A DNA stretch of 44,585 nt from Bacteroidaceae bacterium (GTDB lineage Bacteria; Bacteroidota; Bacteroidia; Bacteroidales; Bacteroidaceae): positions 1-44,585 of the forward strand of contig JAEEGS010000076.1 of NCBI GenBank assembly GCA_016280445.1, written 5' to 3'. Below, one piece after another: positions 1 to 9,516 of this stretch. Numbering within the stretch: position 1 is the stretch's first letter; the number at the start of each line of letters is the position of its first letter. A program made the translations under genes and the position numbers. The notes beneath the pieces are model-generated. The model saw nothing but the letters and a program-made list of their open reading frames with translations. It was not told the origin of the DNA and did no database searches.

Positions 1-1356
1 GAGGGCAGCCATACGAACGGCAGGCTTCATGTAGTCGGAGAATACGAAGAAGGTACCGCATGCTGGAATAACACCACCATGAAGTGCCATACCGATGCAG
101 CAGCAAGCCATGGTCAACTCTGCCACACCTGCCTGGAAGAATGCACCTGAGAAGTCACCCTTCGTGAAGGCGTGAGTCTTCTTGAGGAATCCGTCTGTCT
201 TGTCTGAGTTGGAGAGGTCGGCAGATGCACAAATCATGTTAGGAACCTGTTCTGCGAGTACGGAGAGACATGCAGCAGATGCGGAACGAGTGGCATCGTT
301 GTCTTTCTGAACGCACTTGCTCCAGTCAATCTTTGGAGCCTTTCCGCTGAACCAGTCAGCCTGTGCAGCAGCCTTCTCTGGGTTGGCAGCAGCCCATGCT
401 TTCTCTTCAGCATAACGCTCTGCGCAGATGCTTTCGAGTTCCTTGGCGCGGTTGGCATAGAGTTCCTTCACGTCGTCGAAAATCTGGAATGGATTCTCTG
501 GGTCACCACCGAGGTTCTTCACGGTATTGATGAAAGCATCGCCACCGAGAGGAGCACCGTGAGTCTTGCAGTTAGCCTCGTAAGATGTGCCGTCGGCCTT
601 GAGGGCACCCTTACCCATGATGCACTTACCGATGATGAGGGTTGGCTTGCCTTCCACCTTCTGTGCAGCATCGAGCGCACAACGAATCTGAGCGGCATCG
701 TTACCAACAATCTCAATCACTTCCCAACCGAGTGCACGATACTTGGCTGCAGTGTCCTCAGTCATCACTTCCTTAGGTTCGGTCGAAAGCTGGATGTCGT
801 TTGAGGCGTAGAACATGATGAGGTTGTCGAGCCCGAGAACGGCTGCGATACGTGCACCGCCCTGAGAAATCTCTTCCTGAACACCACCGTCGGAGATGTA
901 TGCGTAGATGGTCTCCTTGGCAAATGTTGGGTTGCCTGTGTGAGCAGCCAAGAACTTGGCAGCGATGGCAGCACCAATAGCGAATACATGACCCTGACCG
1001 AGAGGACCAGAGGTGTTCTCGATGCCACGAGCAATCTCAAACTCTGGGTGACCAGTAGTAGGAGAACCCCACTGACGGAGTTGTGCCAACTCTTCGAGTG
1101 AGAACTTGCCGATGAGGCAAAGTTGAGAGTAGAGCATTGGAGCCATGTGGCCAGGATCGAGGAAGAAGCGGTCGCGGCCTACCCATTCTGGGTTCTTTGG
1201 GTCATATTTCAGATATTCAGAATACAAAACGTTGATGAAGTCGGCACCGCCCATTGCACCACCTGGGTGACCAGACTTAGCCTTCTCTACAGCTGATGCA
1301 GCGAGGATACGGATGTTGTCCGCTGCATGATTCAAAACTTGAATAGAATTTGCCAT
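1..1356 (-). CDS. tkt: Transketolase, 3' end cut by the window edge
   Basis: Thiamine-diphosphate enzyme that moves two-carbon units between sugar phosphates in the non-oxidative pentose phosphate pathway. The 452 visible codons start at ATG 1356 (MANSIQVLNHAADNIR) and are still open at base 1, so about a third of a usual ~670-residue protein is missing. Visible family motifs are SGHPGGAMGG near residue 34, DRFFLDPGHMAPMLYSQL, GPLGQGHVFAIGAA, and the cofactor-binding stretch beginning SDGGVQEE. It lies 23 bases downstream of araB on the same strand, so it is probably the last gene seen of the arabinose operon and would consume the D-xylulose-5-phosphate made by araD. A housekeeping paralogue elsewhere in the genome is possible. 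Confidence 0.93.
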   Translation of the reverse strand, partial: MANSIQVLNHAADNIRILAASAVEKAKSGHPGGAMGGADFINVLYSEYLKYDPKNPEWVGRDRFFLDPGHMAPMLYSQLCLIGKFSLEELAQLRQWGSPTTGHPEFEIARGIENTSGPLGQGHVFAIGAAIAAKFLAAHTGNPTFAKETIYAYISDGGVQEEISQGGARIAAVLGLDNLIMFYASNDIQLSTEPKEVMTEDTAAKYRALGWEVIEIVGNDAAQIRCALDAAQKVEGKPTLIIGKCIMGKGALKADGTSYEANCKTHGAPLGGDAFINTVKNLGGDPENPFQIFDDVKELYANRAKELESICAERYAEEKAWAAANPEKAAAQADWFSGKAPKIDWSKCVQKDNDATRSASAACLSVLAEQVPNMICASADLSNSDKTDGFLKKTHAFTKGDFSGAFFQAGVAELTMACCCIGMALHGGVIPACGTFFVFSDYMKPAVRMAAL

Positions 1357-1379
1357 AATACTTTGTTTAATTAGAAATA

Positions 1380-2969
1380 TTATCTTTTGTTGTCTACTGC
1401 GGCTTGTTCGATAGCAAGACCCTTCTTGTAGTTCTCGATGTAGGCGTTGAAGCCTTCCACATCTTCTGGTGTTGGCTTAATCTCTTCACCTGCATTGCCT
1501 GCAAACACCACTTGGTCGAGGTAATCTGCCAAAGACAATTGCTTGTCATTGTTGACAGCGTATGCAGCGAGGAGCGCGATACCCCAAGCGCCACCTTCAC
1601 CTGCTGTCTCCATCACGGAGATAGGGGAGTTGAGGGCTGCTGCGAGCATCTTCTGACCTACACCCTTGGTGGTGAAGTAACCACCGTGACCAGTGATGCG
1701 GTCAACTTGCACTTTCTCTTCTTTCAGCAGAATGTCGTTGCCAATCTTCAATACGCCAATAGCGCCATACAAGTGTGCGCGCATGAAGTTGGCGAGGTTG
1801 AACTTGTCGTTGGCAGAACGCACGAAGAGTGGACGGCCATCTGCAAGACCCGTCACGGGTTCGCCAGAAACGTAGTTGTAAGAGAGGATTCCACCGCAAT
1901 CAGCGTCGCCCTTCACGGCGGCATTGAAGAGGTTCGTGTAGAGTTGGTTCATGTCAACTGGCATGCCCATGAGTTCCTGGAACTCCTTGAAGATTTTCAC
2001 CCATGCGTTGATGTCGGAGGTGCAGTTGTTGCAGTGTACCATTGCGACGAGTGAACCGTCAGGTGTGGTCACCATATCAATCATCTCGTATGGCTTGGAG
2101 AGTTCTTTCTCCAACACAATCATGGAGAAGGAAGAAGTGCCTGCGGACACGTTGCCGGTACGCTGCTTCACAGCATTGGTGGCCACCATGCCTGTACCTG
2201 CATCGCCTTCAGGAGGACATACTGGGATGCCTGGCTTCAGGTGACCAGACACATCGAGACGGTTGGCACCTTCAGGAGTGAGGAATCCTGCGTTTTCGCC
2301 AGCATTGAGCGACTTGGGAAGGATGTCGAGCAACTTCCAACCGAAACCCTTTGGTGCGATAAGTTTGTCGAACTTCTCCACCATCGTGGCATCGTAAGTC
2401 TTCGTCTTGGGGTCAACAGGAATCATACCTGAAGCATCGCCTACACCAAGCACCTTCTGACCTGTAATCTGCCAATGGATGTAACCAGCGAGAGTGGTGA
2501 GGAACTCGATGTCCTTCACGTGCTCTTCGTTGTCGAGAATGGCTTCGTAGAGGTGTGAGATGCTCCAACGGAGTGGAATGTTGTAGTTGAACAGTTCAGA
2601 CAATTCTGCGGCAGCCTTGCCAGTGTTGGTGTTGCGCCAAGTGCGGAAAGGAACAAGAATCTCGTTGCCCTTGAATGGCATATAGCCGTGCATCATGGCA
2701 CTGATACCGATGGCAGCAAGTGTCTCAATCTCAACTTCATACTGCTCGAGCACATTTTTGCGGAGTTGAGCGTAGCAGTCTTGCAGACCATACCAGATAG
2801 CCTCTGTGCTGTATGTCCAGAGACCATCCACCAACTGGTTTTCCCATGTGTGGCTGCCCTGTGCGATAGGCTTGTTCTCTTGGTCGATGAGAACGGCCTT
2901 GATGCGGGTAGAGCCAAACTCGATACCGAGAATGGCTTTACCTGCTTCTATGGTTTGTTTTGCGGTCAT
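1380..2969 (-). CDS. araB: L-ribulokinase (FGGY-family carbohydrate kinase)
   Basis: ATP-dependent kinase expected to phosphorylate L-ribulose to L-ribulose-5-phosphate in the cytoplasm. The 529 residues have the FGGY fold signatures: an N-terminal phosphate-binding GIEFGSTRIKAVLID (15-29), a probable catalytic Asp256 in PPEGDAGTG, a second phosphate-binding region RTGNVSAGTSSFSM, and a C-terminal GHGGYFTTKGVGQKML adenosine-site segment. The sequence alone could equally fit a xylulokinase-like subfamily. The position between araA (15-base gap) and the transketolase decides for ribulokinase. The start ATG at 2969 is 15 bases after the araA stop, consistent with translation from one mRNA. Confidence 0.9.
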   Translation of the reverse strand: MTAKQTIEAGKAILGIEFGSTRIKAVLIDQENKPIAQGSHTWENQLVDGLWTYSTEAIWYGLQDCYAQLRKNVLEQYEVEIETLAAIGISAMMHGYMPFKGNEILVPFRTWRNTNTGKAAAELSELFNYNIPLRWSISHLYEAILDNEEHVKDIEFLTTLAGYIHWQITGQKVLGVGDASGMIPVDPKTKTYDATMVEKFDKLIAPKGFGWKLLDILPKSLNAGENAGFLTPEGANRLDVSGHLKPGIPVCPPEGDAGTGMVATNAVKQRTGNVSAGTSSFSMIVLEKELSKPYEMIDMVTTPDGSLVAMVHCNNCTSDINAWVKIFKEFQELMGMPVDMNQLYTNLFNAAVKGDADCGGILSYNYVSGEPVTGLADGRPLFVRSANDKFNLANFMRAHLYGAIGVLKIGNDILLKEEKVQVDRITGHGGYFTTKGVGQKMLAAALNSPISVMETAGEGGAWGIALLAAYAVNNDKQLSLADYLDQVVFAGNAGEEIKPTPEDVEGFNAYIENYKKGLAIEQAAVDNKR

Positions 2970-2984
2970 ATTCCAAATTCTTAA

Positions 2985-4520
2985 TTACTTGAGTGCCTTG
3001 TTAATCATGTAGTACACCTCGTTCATCTGGAGGTCGTGCTTGAACTCGCTGATAGTGGTGTTCTTGTTAATCTTGACATACTCGATGCCGAGCATCTCAG
3101 CGAAGTCTTCCCAATACTCTTCTGTGATGTCGTATGAGAAAGCGCTGTGGTGTGTACCACCTGCGAGAATCCATGCACCTGCACCAATCTCGAAACTTGG
3201 CTGTGGAACCCAAAGAGCCGATGCAACAGGAAGGTTTGGCATTGGCTTTGGCTCGATGCACTCAACCTCCTGAGAAATGAGACGGAAGCGGTTGCCAAGG
3301 TCAACAACTGTTGCCTTGATACCACGACCCACCTTAGAAGTGAACACGAGACGAGCAGTCTGCTGCTTGCGGATACCGATGCCGAGGAAATGAACTTCGA
3401 GTTTTGGCTTGTCGACTGCGATGAGCGGACAAACTTCGAGCATGTGGCTCTGGAGGCAAGAAGAACGGTCGCCTGCAAAGTTGAGAGTGTAGTCCTCGAG
3501 GAATGAGCAACCGATTGGCATGCCCTGCTGAATCACCCAAAGTGCGCGATAGAGGCAAGCGGTTTTCCAGTTACCTTCAGCACCGAATCCGTAGCATTCT
3601 TCCATCAGACGCTGTGAAGCGAGACCTGGAATCTGGTCGAAACCAACGAAGTTAGGATCGTTGATGTCAGCATCGCCGAGGTCGTCGAAGTTGGTCGTGA
3701 AGGCACTTGCACCCTCATCCTTCAATACGCGACGGAGCGCGATTTCAGCCTTAGCGGCGTTCTTCACTTTCTCCCAATATACTTCCTCACCGCTCTCGTC
3801 AATCTTGATGGTGTAGAGTTTCTTGTATTCTTCAACGAGTGCATCAGCCTCAGCGTCAGTTACCTGCTTGAAGTATTCCATAAGAGAGGAAACGGGGTAG
3901 TAGTCAACGTGGTAACCCATGCGCTGCTCGAACTCAACACGGTCGCCATCAGTAACGGCCACATTGTTCATGTTCATACCAAACATGAGGCAACGTACGT
4001 TCTTGGCATCGGCAACACCTGCTGCCACACGTGCCCAAACAGCAATCTGCTTCTGTGCTGCTTCGTCCTTCCAGAATCCACAAACCACCTTGCGAGGAAC
4101 ACGCATGCGAGTGCAGATGTGACCGAACTCGATGTCACCGTGAGCCGACTGGTTCAGGTTCATGAAGTCCATGTCAATCTCGCTCCATGGAATCTCGGCG
4201 TTGTATTGAGTGTGGAAGTGAAGGAGAGGCTTCTGAAGTGCCTGCAAACCCTTAATCCACATCTTGGCAGGAGAGAAGGTGTGCATCCAAGTGATGATAC
4301 CTGCGCACTTCTCATCGTTGTTGGCTGCCTTCATCACGGCTTCCACTTCCTTTGAAGAGTTGGCTGTTCCTTTGTAAACCACCTTGATAGGGATGAGACC
4401 ACCATTGTTGAGACCATCCACCATTTCTTTTGAGTGACCGTCAACAATCTTCACTGTTTCGCCACCATAAAGCAACTGTGCACCAGTCACCCACCAGAGT
4501 TCCAAATTTTCAAATGCCAT
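2985..4520 (-). CDS. araA: L-arabinose isomerase
   Basis: Converts L-arabinose to L-ribulose, the first step of the pathway; the enzyme is Mn-dependent in this family. The 511 residues align throughout with the AraA family. By comparison with the E. coli metal/catalytic set (Glu306, Glu333, His350, His450), I read Glu315 in GFGAEGNWKTA, His359 in QSHMLEVCP and His457/458 in GGTHHSAFS as conserved. The first position is Asp279 in TTNFDDLG, where Glu is expected, and it is followed by a loop about nine residues longer than in E. coli. The gene is 45 bases downstream of araD and 15 upstream of araB. Identity is not in doubt; the Glu-to-Asp reading rests on my manual alignment. Confidence 0.95.
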   Translation of the reverse strand: MAFENLELWWVTGAQLLYGGETVKIVDGHSKEMVDGLNNGGLIPIKVVYKGTANSSKEVEAVMKAANNDEKCAGIITWMHTFSPAKMWIKGLQALQKPLLHFHTQYNAEIPWSEIDMDFMNLNQSAHGDIEFGHICTRMRVPRKVVCGFWKDEAAQKQIAVWARVAAGVADAKNVRCLMFGMNMNNVAVTDGDRVEFEQRMGYHVDYYPVSSLMEYFKQVTDAEADALVEEYKKLYTIKIDESGEEVYWEKVKNAAKAEIALRRVLKDEGASAFTTNFDDLGDADINDPNFVGFDQIPGLASQRLMEECYGFGAEGNWKTACLYRALWVIQQGMPIGCSFLEDYTLNFAGDRSSCLQSHMLEVCPLIAVDKPKLEVHFLGIGIRKQQTARLVFTSKVGRGIKATVVDLGNRFRLISQEVECIEPKPMPNLPVASALWVPQPSFEIGAGAWILAGGTHHSAFSYDITEEYWEDFAEMLGIEYVKINKNTTISEFKHDLQMNEVYYMINKALK

Positions 4521-4565
4521 AATCTTGATTATTTTTTGAGTTATTATTTTTGTTAGTTAATCGAA

Positions 4566-5276
4566 TTAGTGTTTTTGACCTTTTTGGCCGTAGTAAGCGT
4601 TGGGGCCATGCTTACGGTTGTAGTGTTTCTCAACCAGCAGTTGATTCATGGTCAGGTTTGGATTGACAGAGAAGGCGACGAATGCCATCTTTGCACATTG
4701 TTCCATCACTTTTGCGTTGTACACTGCATTGTCGGGAGAGGTGCCCCATGAGAAAGGACCGTGATTCTTCACCAGCACTGCTGGGGTGTGGTCGGGGTTA
4801 ATCTTGCGGATGTTGAGGATTTCGTCCACAATGACATTGCCGGTTTCCAATTCGTATTGACCTTCCACTTCCTCTTTTGTCATGTCGCGAGTGCATGGAA
4901 TGGCTTTGTAGAAGTAGTCAGCATGTGTGGTGCCGATGTTGGGAATGTCTTTTCCTGCCTGTGCAAAAGCAGTTGCGTAGGTGGAGTGTGTGTGAACGAC
5001 TCCCTGAATGTTGGGGAACGCTTTGTAAAGAACGAGATGGGTTGGGGTGTCGGAAGAAGGATTGAGGTCACCTTCCACCACTTTTCCACTTTCTAAATCA
5101 ACGACAACCATATCGCTCGCTTTCATCTCATCATAACTTACTCCCGATGGTTTAATCACTACGAGACCCTTTTCGCGATCGATGCCGGACACGTTGCCCC
5201 AAGTGAAGATGACCAAACCTTGCTTTACCAAGTCAAGGTTTGCCTTGAATACTTTTTCTTTCAGTTCTTCTAACAT
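4566..5276 (-). CDS. araD: L-ribulose-5-phosphate 4-epimerase
   Basis: Class II aldolase-family zinc enzyme that inverts C4 of L-ribulose-5-phosphate to give D-xylulose-5-phosphate. The 236 residues match the usual length of about 230. The zinc ligands are visible as His95 and His97 in VVHTHSTY and His172 in KNHGPFSWG. Asp120 (THADYF) and Tyr228/229 (NAYYGQ) match the catalytic Asp120 and Tyr229 described for E. coli AraD. The N-terminal TWGNVSG and KPSGVSY phosphate-binding segments are also present. The gene sits between araR and araA in the same operon. A fuculose-phosphate aldolase, the close relative, is less likely because of the neighbours. Confidence 0.93.
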   Translation of the reverse strand: MLEELKEKVFKANLDLVKQGLVIFTWGNVSGIDREKGLVVIKPSGVSYDEMKASDMVVVDLESGKVVEGDLNPSSDTPTHLVLYKAFPNIQGVVHTHSTYATAFAQAGKDIPNIGTTHADYFYKAIPCTRDMTKEEVEGQYELETGNVIVDEILNIRKINPDHTPAVLVKNHGPFSWGTSPDNAVYNAKVMEQCAKMAFVAFSVNPNLTMNQLLVEKHYNRKHGPNAYYGQKGQKH

Positions 5277-5310
5277 AGTATAACCATTTTAAGATTTATA
5301 GAAATTCGTG

Positions 5311-5949
5311 TTACTTAAACTCATATAGTGTTGCACCACGACGTGAGGACACCTTGTCCACCATGCCTGTGGGCTTGATATAGTCTTTTTCGGAGATAGA
5401 ACGACGGAAGTTCCGCTTGTCTATCGAGGTGCCGAGAATGCTCTCGTAGAGGGTCTGCAAGAGGCTCAGCGTGAAGTATCGGGGCAAGAGATTGCTGCCG
5501 ATGGGTTCGTTTTTAATGGTTTCGCCAATTGTGCGGCGAGCCTGCTGCACCATGTCGTTGTGGTCGAAGCAGAGGGTGGGGAGATGCTCCACATCCACCC
5601 ATTTGGCGTTGTGGAGTTCGGAGAGATGGGCGTCGTAATTGTCGACGTTGATGAGTGCGTAGTACACGATGCTGACAACCCGCTCGCCAGGGTCGCGTTC
5701 CACTTCACCATAGGTGGCCAGTTGTTGCATGTACACGTTGTCAAGACCGGTGAACTCTTTGAGAATGCGTTTGGCGGATGAGTCCACACTTTCGTCAGAT
5801 TGAACAAAGCCTCCAATCAGTGACAGTTCGCCCATGCCCGGTTCGTAAGGACGCTGGTGTATCAGCACCTTCAGATGTCCTTCTGCAAATCCGAAGATGA
5901 TACAATCGACGGACACGTAGAATTTCGGGTATGACTTGTATACTGTCAT
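5311..5949 (-). CDS. araR: AraR-type transcriptional regulator, degenerate Nudix domain plus winged helix
   Basis: The 212 residues have an N-terminal Nudix-like fold (about 8-145) and a C-terminal winged-helix region (about 150-212). The Nudix box region, residues 47-69, keeps the leading Gly and first Glu but has RI in place of RE, and KE in place of the EE pair. Catalysis is therefore unlikely, as expected for an effector-sensing domain. In Bacteroidetes this architecture inside arabinose operons is the known repressor of L-arabinose utilisation, characterised in Bacteroides thetaiotaomicron. It lies between the symporter and araD in the operon it should control. A candidate palindrome near the operon promoter is listed separately. 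Role by context; effector and operator not proven here. Confidence 0.88.
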   Translation of the reverse strand: MTVYKSYPKFYVSVDCIIFGFAEGHLKVLIHQRPYEPGMGELSLIGGFVQSDESVDSSAKRILKEFTGLDNVYMQQLATYGEVERDPGERVVSIVYYALINVDNYDAHLSELHNAKWVDVEHLPTLCFDHNDMVQQARRTIGETIKNEPIGSNLLPRYFTLSLLQTLYESILGTSIDKRNFRRSISEKDYIKPTGMVDKVSSRRGATLYEFK

Positions 5950-5996
5950 TGATTGGAGGCTCTTATATATAAATAATGTGTAAGTCTAAATCTGGA

Positions 5997-7961
5997 TTAC
6001 CAGAGCAGGATGTAAAGAATCATTGTGATGACACAGATACCGATAGTGCCATAGGTGTAACCACGAGTAGTGGCGAACAGCGAGAGGTCGATAGGGAGTG
6101 CCTTAGGATCGGCCTTCGTGTCTTTCGAGTTGCTGTAAAGCCATATTGCATTGCAACCAACAAGCACACCGAAGAAGATGAATGCCTGGAAGCCGATGTC
6201 GTTCAAATAAGCGGTCAGCTCTGTAGAGTTGCCCATTGCAACAACGATGATGGCTACAAAAATCATCACGAGACCTGCACAACCAAGAACCTTCGACCAG
6301 GTCAACATAGCCTTCTGATCTGCTTCTGATGGAGTTTTAACGCTGACATACTTCTTGTCGAGGTAGCTGACGAGGATGAAGAAGCTGACGAGAATGATGA
6401 AGATGTAGCCTGCACGGAACTGGAATGCCACGTCTGGCAGGAATACCTTGAAGAGCACACCCATTGGGATGGTGAGGATGGCTGTCCATACAGCAGCCGT
6501 AGAAGAGGCGCGCTTCCAAAGAAGACCCAGACCGAATACGGTGATGATACCAGGATAGATGAAGCCTGAATATTCCTGAATGTACTGGAATGCCTGATCG
6601 AGACCACCAAGGAGAGGCTTCACAGCCACAGCTGCTATCACGAGGGCTGCAACGGCTACGATACGTCCAACATTCACGAGCACCTTGTCAGATGCACCCT
6701 TGTTGATGTATTTCTTGTAGATATCCATCGTGAAGAGCGTGGAGGTACTGTTGAACATGGAAGCCAGCGATGAAATGATGGCTGCGGTGAGGGCTGCAAA
6801 CGAGAGACCCTTGATACCTGTTGGCGTGAAGTTGCGAATCAGCCAAGGATAAGCGTCGTCGGCCACATTGATGGAACCTTGCAAGTGAGAGAACTGGTCG
6901 GCGTTCTGTGCCATGTAGTAAGCGCAGATACCAGGAAGCACCACGATGAATGGAATCAAAATCTTGAGGAAACCTGCAAACACGAGACCCTTCTTGGCTT
7001 CGTCGATGCTCTTGGCTGCCAGACCTTTCTGAATGATATACTGGTTGAAACCCCAGTAACCCAAGTTGGTCAACCACACACCACCCACGATGGCAGCGAT
7101 ACCAGGCACATTGTCGAAGGCGTTGGAACCATCGGCGTGTGGGTGTGCCATAGCGTTGGAACGCTGGATGACCAAATGGAAGTGGGTGTCGTTGGCGAAA
7201 TCACCAGTGGTGAGATAGGTGTACACCTTGTTGAAACCGTCAATGAATGTGCCGTCATCACCTGCCACAGAGCAGAGGGCGAAGTAAGCCGTCACAAGAC
7301 CACCACCCACGAGGAAGGTCACTTGCATCACGTCTGTCCATGCAACAGATGCAAGACCGCCGTAGATGGAGTAGATACCAGCGATGAGGAAAAGGGCGAT
7401 GATGATAACCATGCGCATTGAGATGGCCATGCCTCCGATGGTGACAGTCAATCCCTGAAGACCAAGAATCTGCTCGATGGCGAGAGCACCCAGCCAAGCC
7501 ACGGAGGTCAGGTTCACAAATACGTAGAGGAAAAGCCACAGGATGGAGAATGCGAGACCCACACCGTCGTTGTAACGTTCGCGGAGGAACTGAGGAATGG
7601 TGAAAATCTTGCGTTCAATCATGGTCGGAAGCAGGAATTTGCCGATGACCACCAGTGTGACTGCTGCCATCACCTCGTAGGCTGCGATGGCGATACCGTC
7701 AGCATAACCGGTACCAGACATACCGATGAACTGCTCTGCCGAAATGTTAGCGGCAATGAGCGAAGCACCTACAGCCCACCATGTCAGTGTGTTGCCGGCA
7801 AGGAAGTAGTCGTTGGCGCTCTTGCCCTTACCATCCTTGTCGCGGCTGAGGAACATGCCGAGGCTTACGAGCAGGATGATGTAAACAACCAAAATGATAA
7901 AGTCGATGGTTTCAAAGCCACTCTGACTTATCGCTTCGGTGAAACTCAATTGTGTATCCAT
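5997..7961 (-). CDS. araT: Sodium/sugar symporter (SSS/SGLT family), probable L-arabinose transporter
   Basis: Inner-membrane symporter of 654 residues with roughly fourteen hydrophobic segments, typical of the SGLT branch of the solute:sodium symporter family. Family features visible are the N-terminal FETIDFIILVVYIILLVSLG helix, the ISAEQFIGMSGTGYADG stretch and SIYGGLASVAWTDVMQ. A large loop around residues 260-290 is rich in His, Asn and Asp. The gene starts 62 bases after the lipoprotein mutarotase and precedes araR, so the substrate is probably L-arabinose. The gene symbol follows the usage for arabinose-operon symporters. Galactose or glucose import cannot be excluded from sequence. 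Confidence 0.88.
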   Translation of the reverse strand: MDTQLSFTEAISQSGFETIDFIILVVYIILLVSLGMFLSRDKDGKGKSANDYFLAGNTLTWWAVGASLIAANISAEQFIGMSGTGYADGIAIAAYEVMAAVTLVVIGKFLLPTMIERKIFTIPQFLRERYNDGVGLAFSILWLFLYVFVNLTSVAWLGALAIEQILGLQGLTVTIGGMAISMRMVIIIALFLIAGIYSIYGGLASVAWTDVMQVTFLVGGGLVTAYFALCSVAGDDGTFIDGFNKVYTYLTTGDFANDTHFHLVIQRSNAMAHPHADGSNAFDNVPGIAAIVGGVWLTNLGYWGFNQYIIQKGLAAKSIDEAKKGLVFAGFLKILIPFIVVLPGICAYYMAQNADQFSHLQGSINVADDAYPWLIRNFTPTGIKGLSFAALTAAIISSLASMFNSTSTLFTMDIYKKYINKGASDKVLVNVGRIVAVAALVIAAVAVKPLLGGLDQAFQYIQEYSGFIYPGIITVFGLGLLWKRASSTAAVWTAILTIPMGVLFKVFLPDVAFQFRAGYIFIILVSFFILVSYLDKKYVSVKTPSEADQKAMLTWSKVLGCAGLVMIFVAIIVVAMGNSTELTAYLNDIGFQAFIFFGVLVGCNAIWLYSNSKDTKADPKALPIDLSLFATTRGYTYGTIGICVITMILYILLW

Positions 7962-8023
7962 TTTTTAAGTAGAAATTAGTAATTATTAATGTTGATTGTT
8001 TTCAGAGGATGAATGGTCTATTC

Positions 8024-9253
8024 TCACTTTTCAACAGAGAAGACATATTTGCAGTAAGAGTGATAAGGTTTCTCGGGAGTGACGAATGGGTTGCTCAGTT
8101 CCCAACCTGGCATCATGCACTTGTTGGGTGAATCTGGGAACTTTTGGCTCTCGAGGCAGATGGCACAATGCTTCTGATACATGATGCCACCCTTGCCAGG
8201 ACGGGTGCCGTCTTGGAAGTTAGCCGAGTAGCACTGCACGCCAGGCTCGTTGGTGTACATGTCCATCTTGATGCCCGAACGTGGGTCGCTCATTGTCACA
8301 GCTACCTCTTCCTGATTACCTTTTGTGTTCAACACCCAGTTGTGGTCGTAACCGCCACCAACTGAAACCATCTCTGGATCGTTCTTGTCGAAGTCAGCAC
8401 CGATGGCTTTTGGAGTACGGAAGTCAAACACTGTTCCCTCCACAGGCTTGATTTCGCCAGTAGGGATGAGGTTGTCGTCGCCAGGCGTGTAGTTGTCTGC
8501 GTTCACTGTCAGGATAGATTCGTCGATGGTGTTGTTCAGGTCGCCTGAGAGGTTGAAATAAGTGTGGTTGGTCATGTTCAGCACTGTGGGAGCGTCTGCT
8601 GTTCCGTCGTAAGTGATGACGATGGCATTGTCGTCCGTGAGTTCAAACTTCACTGTTGCCACCACCTTGCCGGGGAACTTGTTGTCGCCATCAGCAGACT
8701 CGCGCTTGATGGTGAGCGACTGCTCAGTGGATTCCACCACGTCGTATACCTGATATTGCCAACCTGTGTAACCGCCGTGCAGACAGGCCACACCGTTGTT
8801 GTTCTTGTCCAGAGTCACTTTCGTGCCGTTGTAGGTGTACTCGCCGTTGTTGATGCGGTTGGCATAGCGACCTACCGAACAGCCGAAGTCGGTCTCAAAG
8901 TTCCAAGGGAAGTAGTTCTCTACCTTGTCGAAACCGCATGCCACGTCCACAAATTCGCCATCTTTGTTAGGCACCATAATGCTCACGATGCGGCCACCAA
9001 AATTGGTGATGCACACCTCCATGCCATTTTTGTTTGTCAATGTGTAGAGTTTCACAGGTTTTGCGTCAGTTGAATCAGCCACGAACTTGTTGGCCTCAGC
9101 ATCGTATGACACAGCGATGCAAGTGTCGTAGTCGGCAGGATTGATGCCGGATTTAGTCAACTGAACTTCAGTGGGTTGCTGTGCTGGATTGCACGCGCAT
9201 AGGAATGCTACGGCCGCAGCACTCCCCATCAAAATCGTTTTAAGATTTTTCAT
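8024..9253 (-). CDS. galM: Aldose 1-epimerase (mutarotase), predicted lipoprotein
   Basis: Interconverts alpha and beta anomers of aldoses. The 409 residues start with a lipoprotein signal (MKNLKTILMGSAAAVAFLCA before Cys21), so the enzyme is probably anchored in the periplasm or outer membrane; the second mutarotase in this window has no signal. Active-site motifs are LHGGYTGWQ, the general-acid His in NHTYFNLSG, and the base Glu in AICLESQKFPDSPN. It is the first gene after the regulated promoter and lies directly before the arabinose symporter, so it may supply the anomer that the transporter prefers (inference). Whether it prefers arabinose or galactose is unknown. Confidence 0.92.
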   Translation of the reverse strand: MKNLKTILMGSAAAVAFLCACNPAQQPTEVQLTKSGINPADYDTCIAVSYDAEANKFVADSTDAKPVKLYTLTNKNGMEVCITNFGGRIVSIMVPNKDGEFVDVACGFDKVENYFPWNFETDFGCSVGRYANRINNGEYTYNGTKVTLDKNNNGVACLHGGYTGWQYQVYDVVESTEQSLTIKRESADGDNKFPGKVVATVKFELTDDNAIVITYDGTADAPTVLNMTNHTYFNLSGDLNNTIDESILTVNADNYTPGDDNLIPTGEIKPVEGTVFDFRTPKAIGADFDKNDPEMVSVGGGYDHNWVLNTKGNQEEVAVTMSDPRSGIKMDMYTNEPGVQCYSANFQDGTRPGKGGIMYQKHCAICLESQKFPDSPNKCMMPGWELSNPFVTPEKPYHSYCKYVFSVEK

Positions 9254-9292
9254 AATTGGGTTAGAAAATGATTTAGTTTATAAACTTTTCGC

Positions 9293-9300
9293 CAAAGGTA
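9293..9300 (-). promoter_or_regulatory. Candidate -7 box of the arabinose operon promoter
   Basis: Read on the minus strand this is TACCTTTG, a match to the Bacteroidetes -7 consensus TAnnTTTG. It lies about 40 bases before the mutarotase ATG at 9253. No TTTG is seen 19-21 bases upstream, where the strong promoters of this window have it, which fits a promoter depending on regulation. Confidence 0.6.
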
Positions 9301-9340
9301 CTGCTTTTTTCATTCATAAAACCCCTCGAAAACATGTTAT

Positions 9341-9359
9341 AAAACATATAGTGTGTTTT
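9341..9359. promoter_or_regulatory. Candidate operator palindrome upstream of the arabinose operon
   Basis: Inverted repeat AAAACA, seven bases, TGTTTT, about 45 bases upstream of the candidate -7 box. Another AAAACAT lies just to its left. It is a candidate AraR or other regulator site on position and symmetry only. Confidence 0.3.
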
Positions 9360-9460
9360 CGACACTTTTCCCATGCTTTGATGAAACCTTATTGTCCAAT
9401 CGGAATCATATTTTGTGTGTCGGCTTTTCGGTTTGTGTAGGTGTTAGTTGTTGATAAAGA

Positions 9461-9495
9461 AAAGGGGAGGCTCGTGCATGGCGAACCTCCCCTTT
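9461..9495 (-). terminator. Hairpin terminator after galK
   Basis: On the minus strand AAAGGGGAGG pairs with CCTCCCCTTT, and the stem continues inward with one mismatch. It is followed by a U-rich TTCTTT and begins about 20 bases after the galK stop. The other strand also ends in a T run, so it may act both ways. It separates the galactose set from the arabinose operon. Confidence 0.8.
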
Positions 9496-9516
9496 GTTGT
9501 TTTTTTCGGTGTTGCT

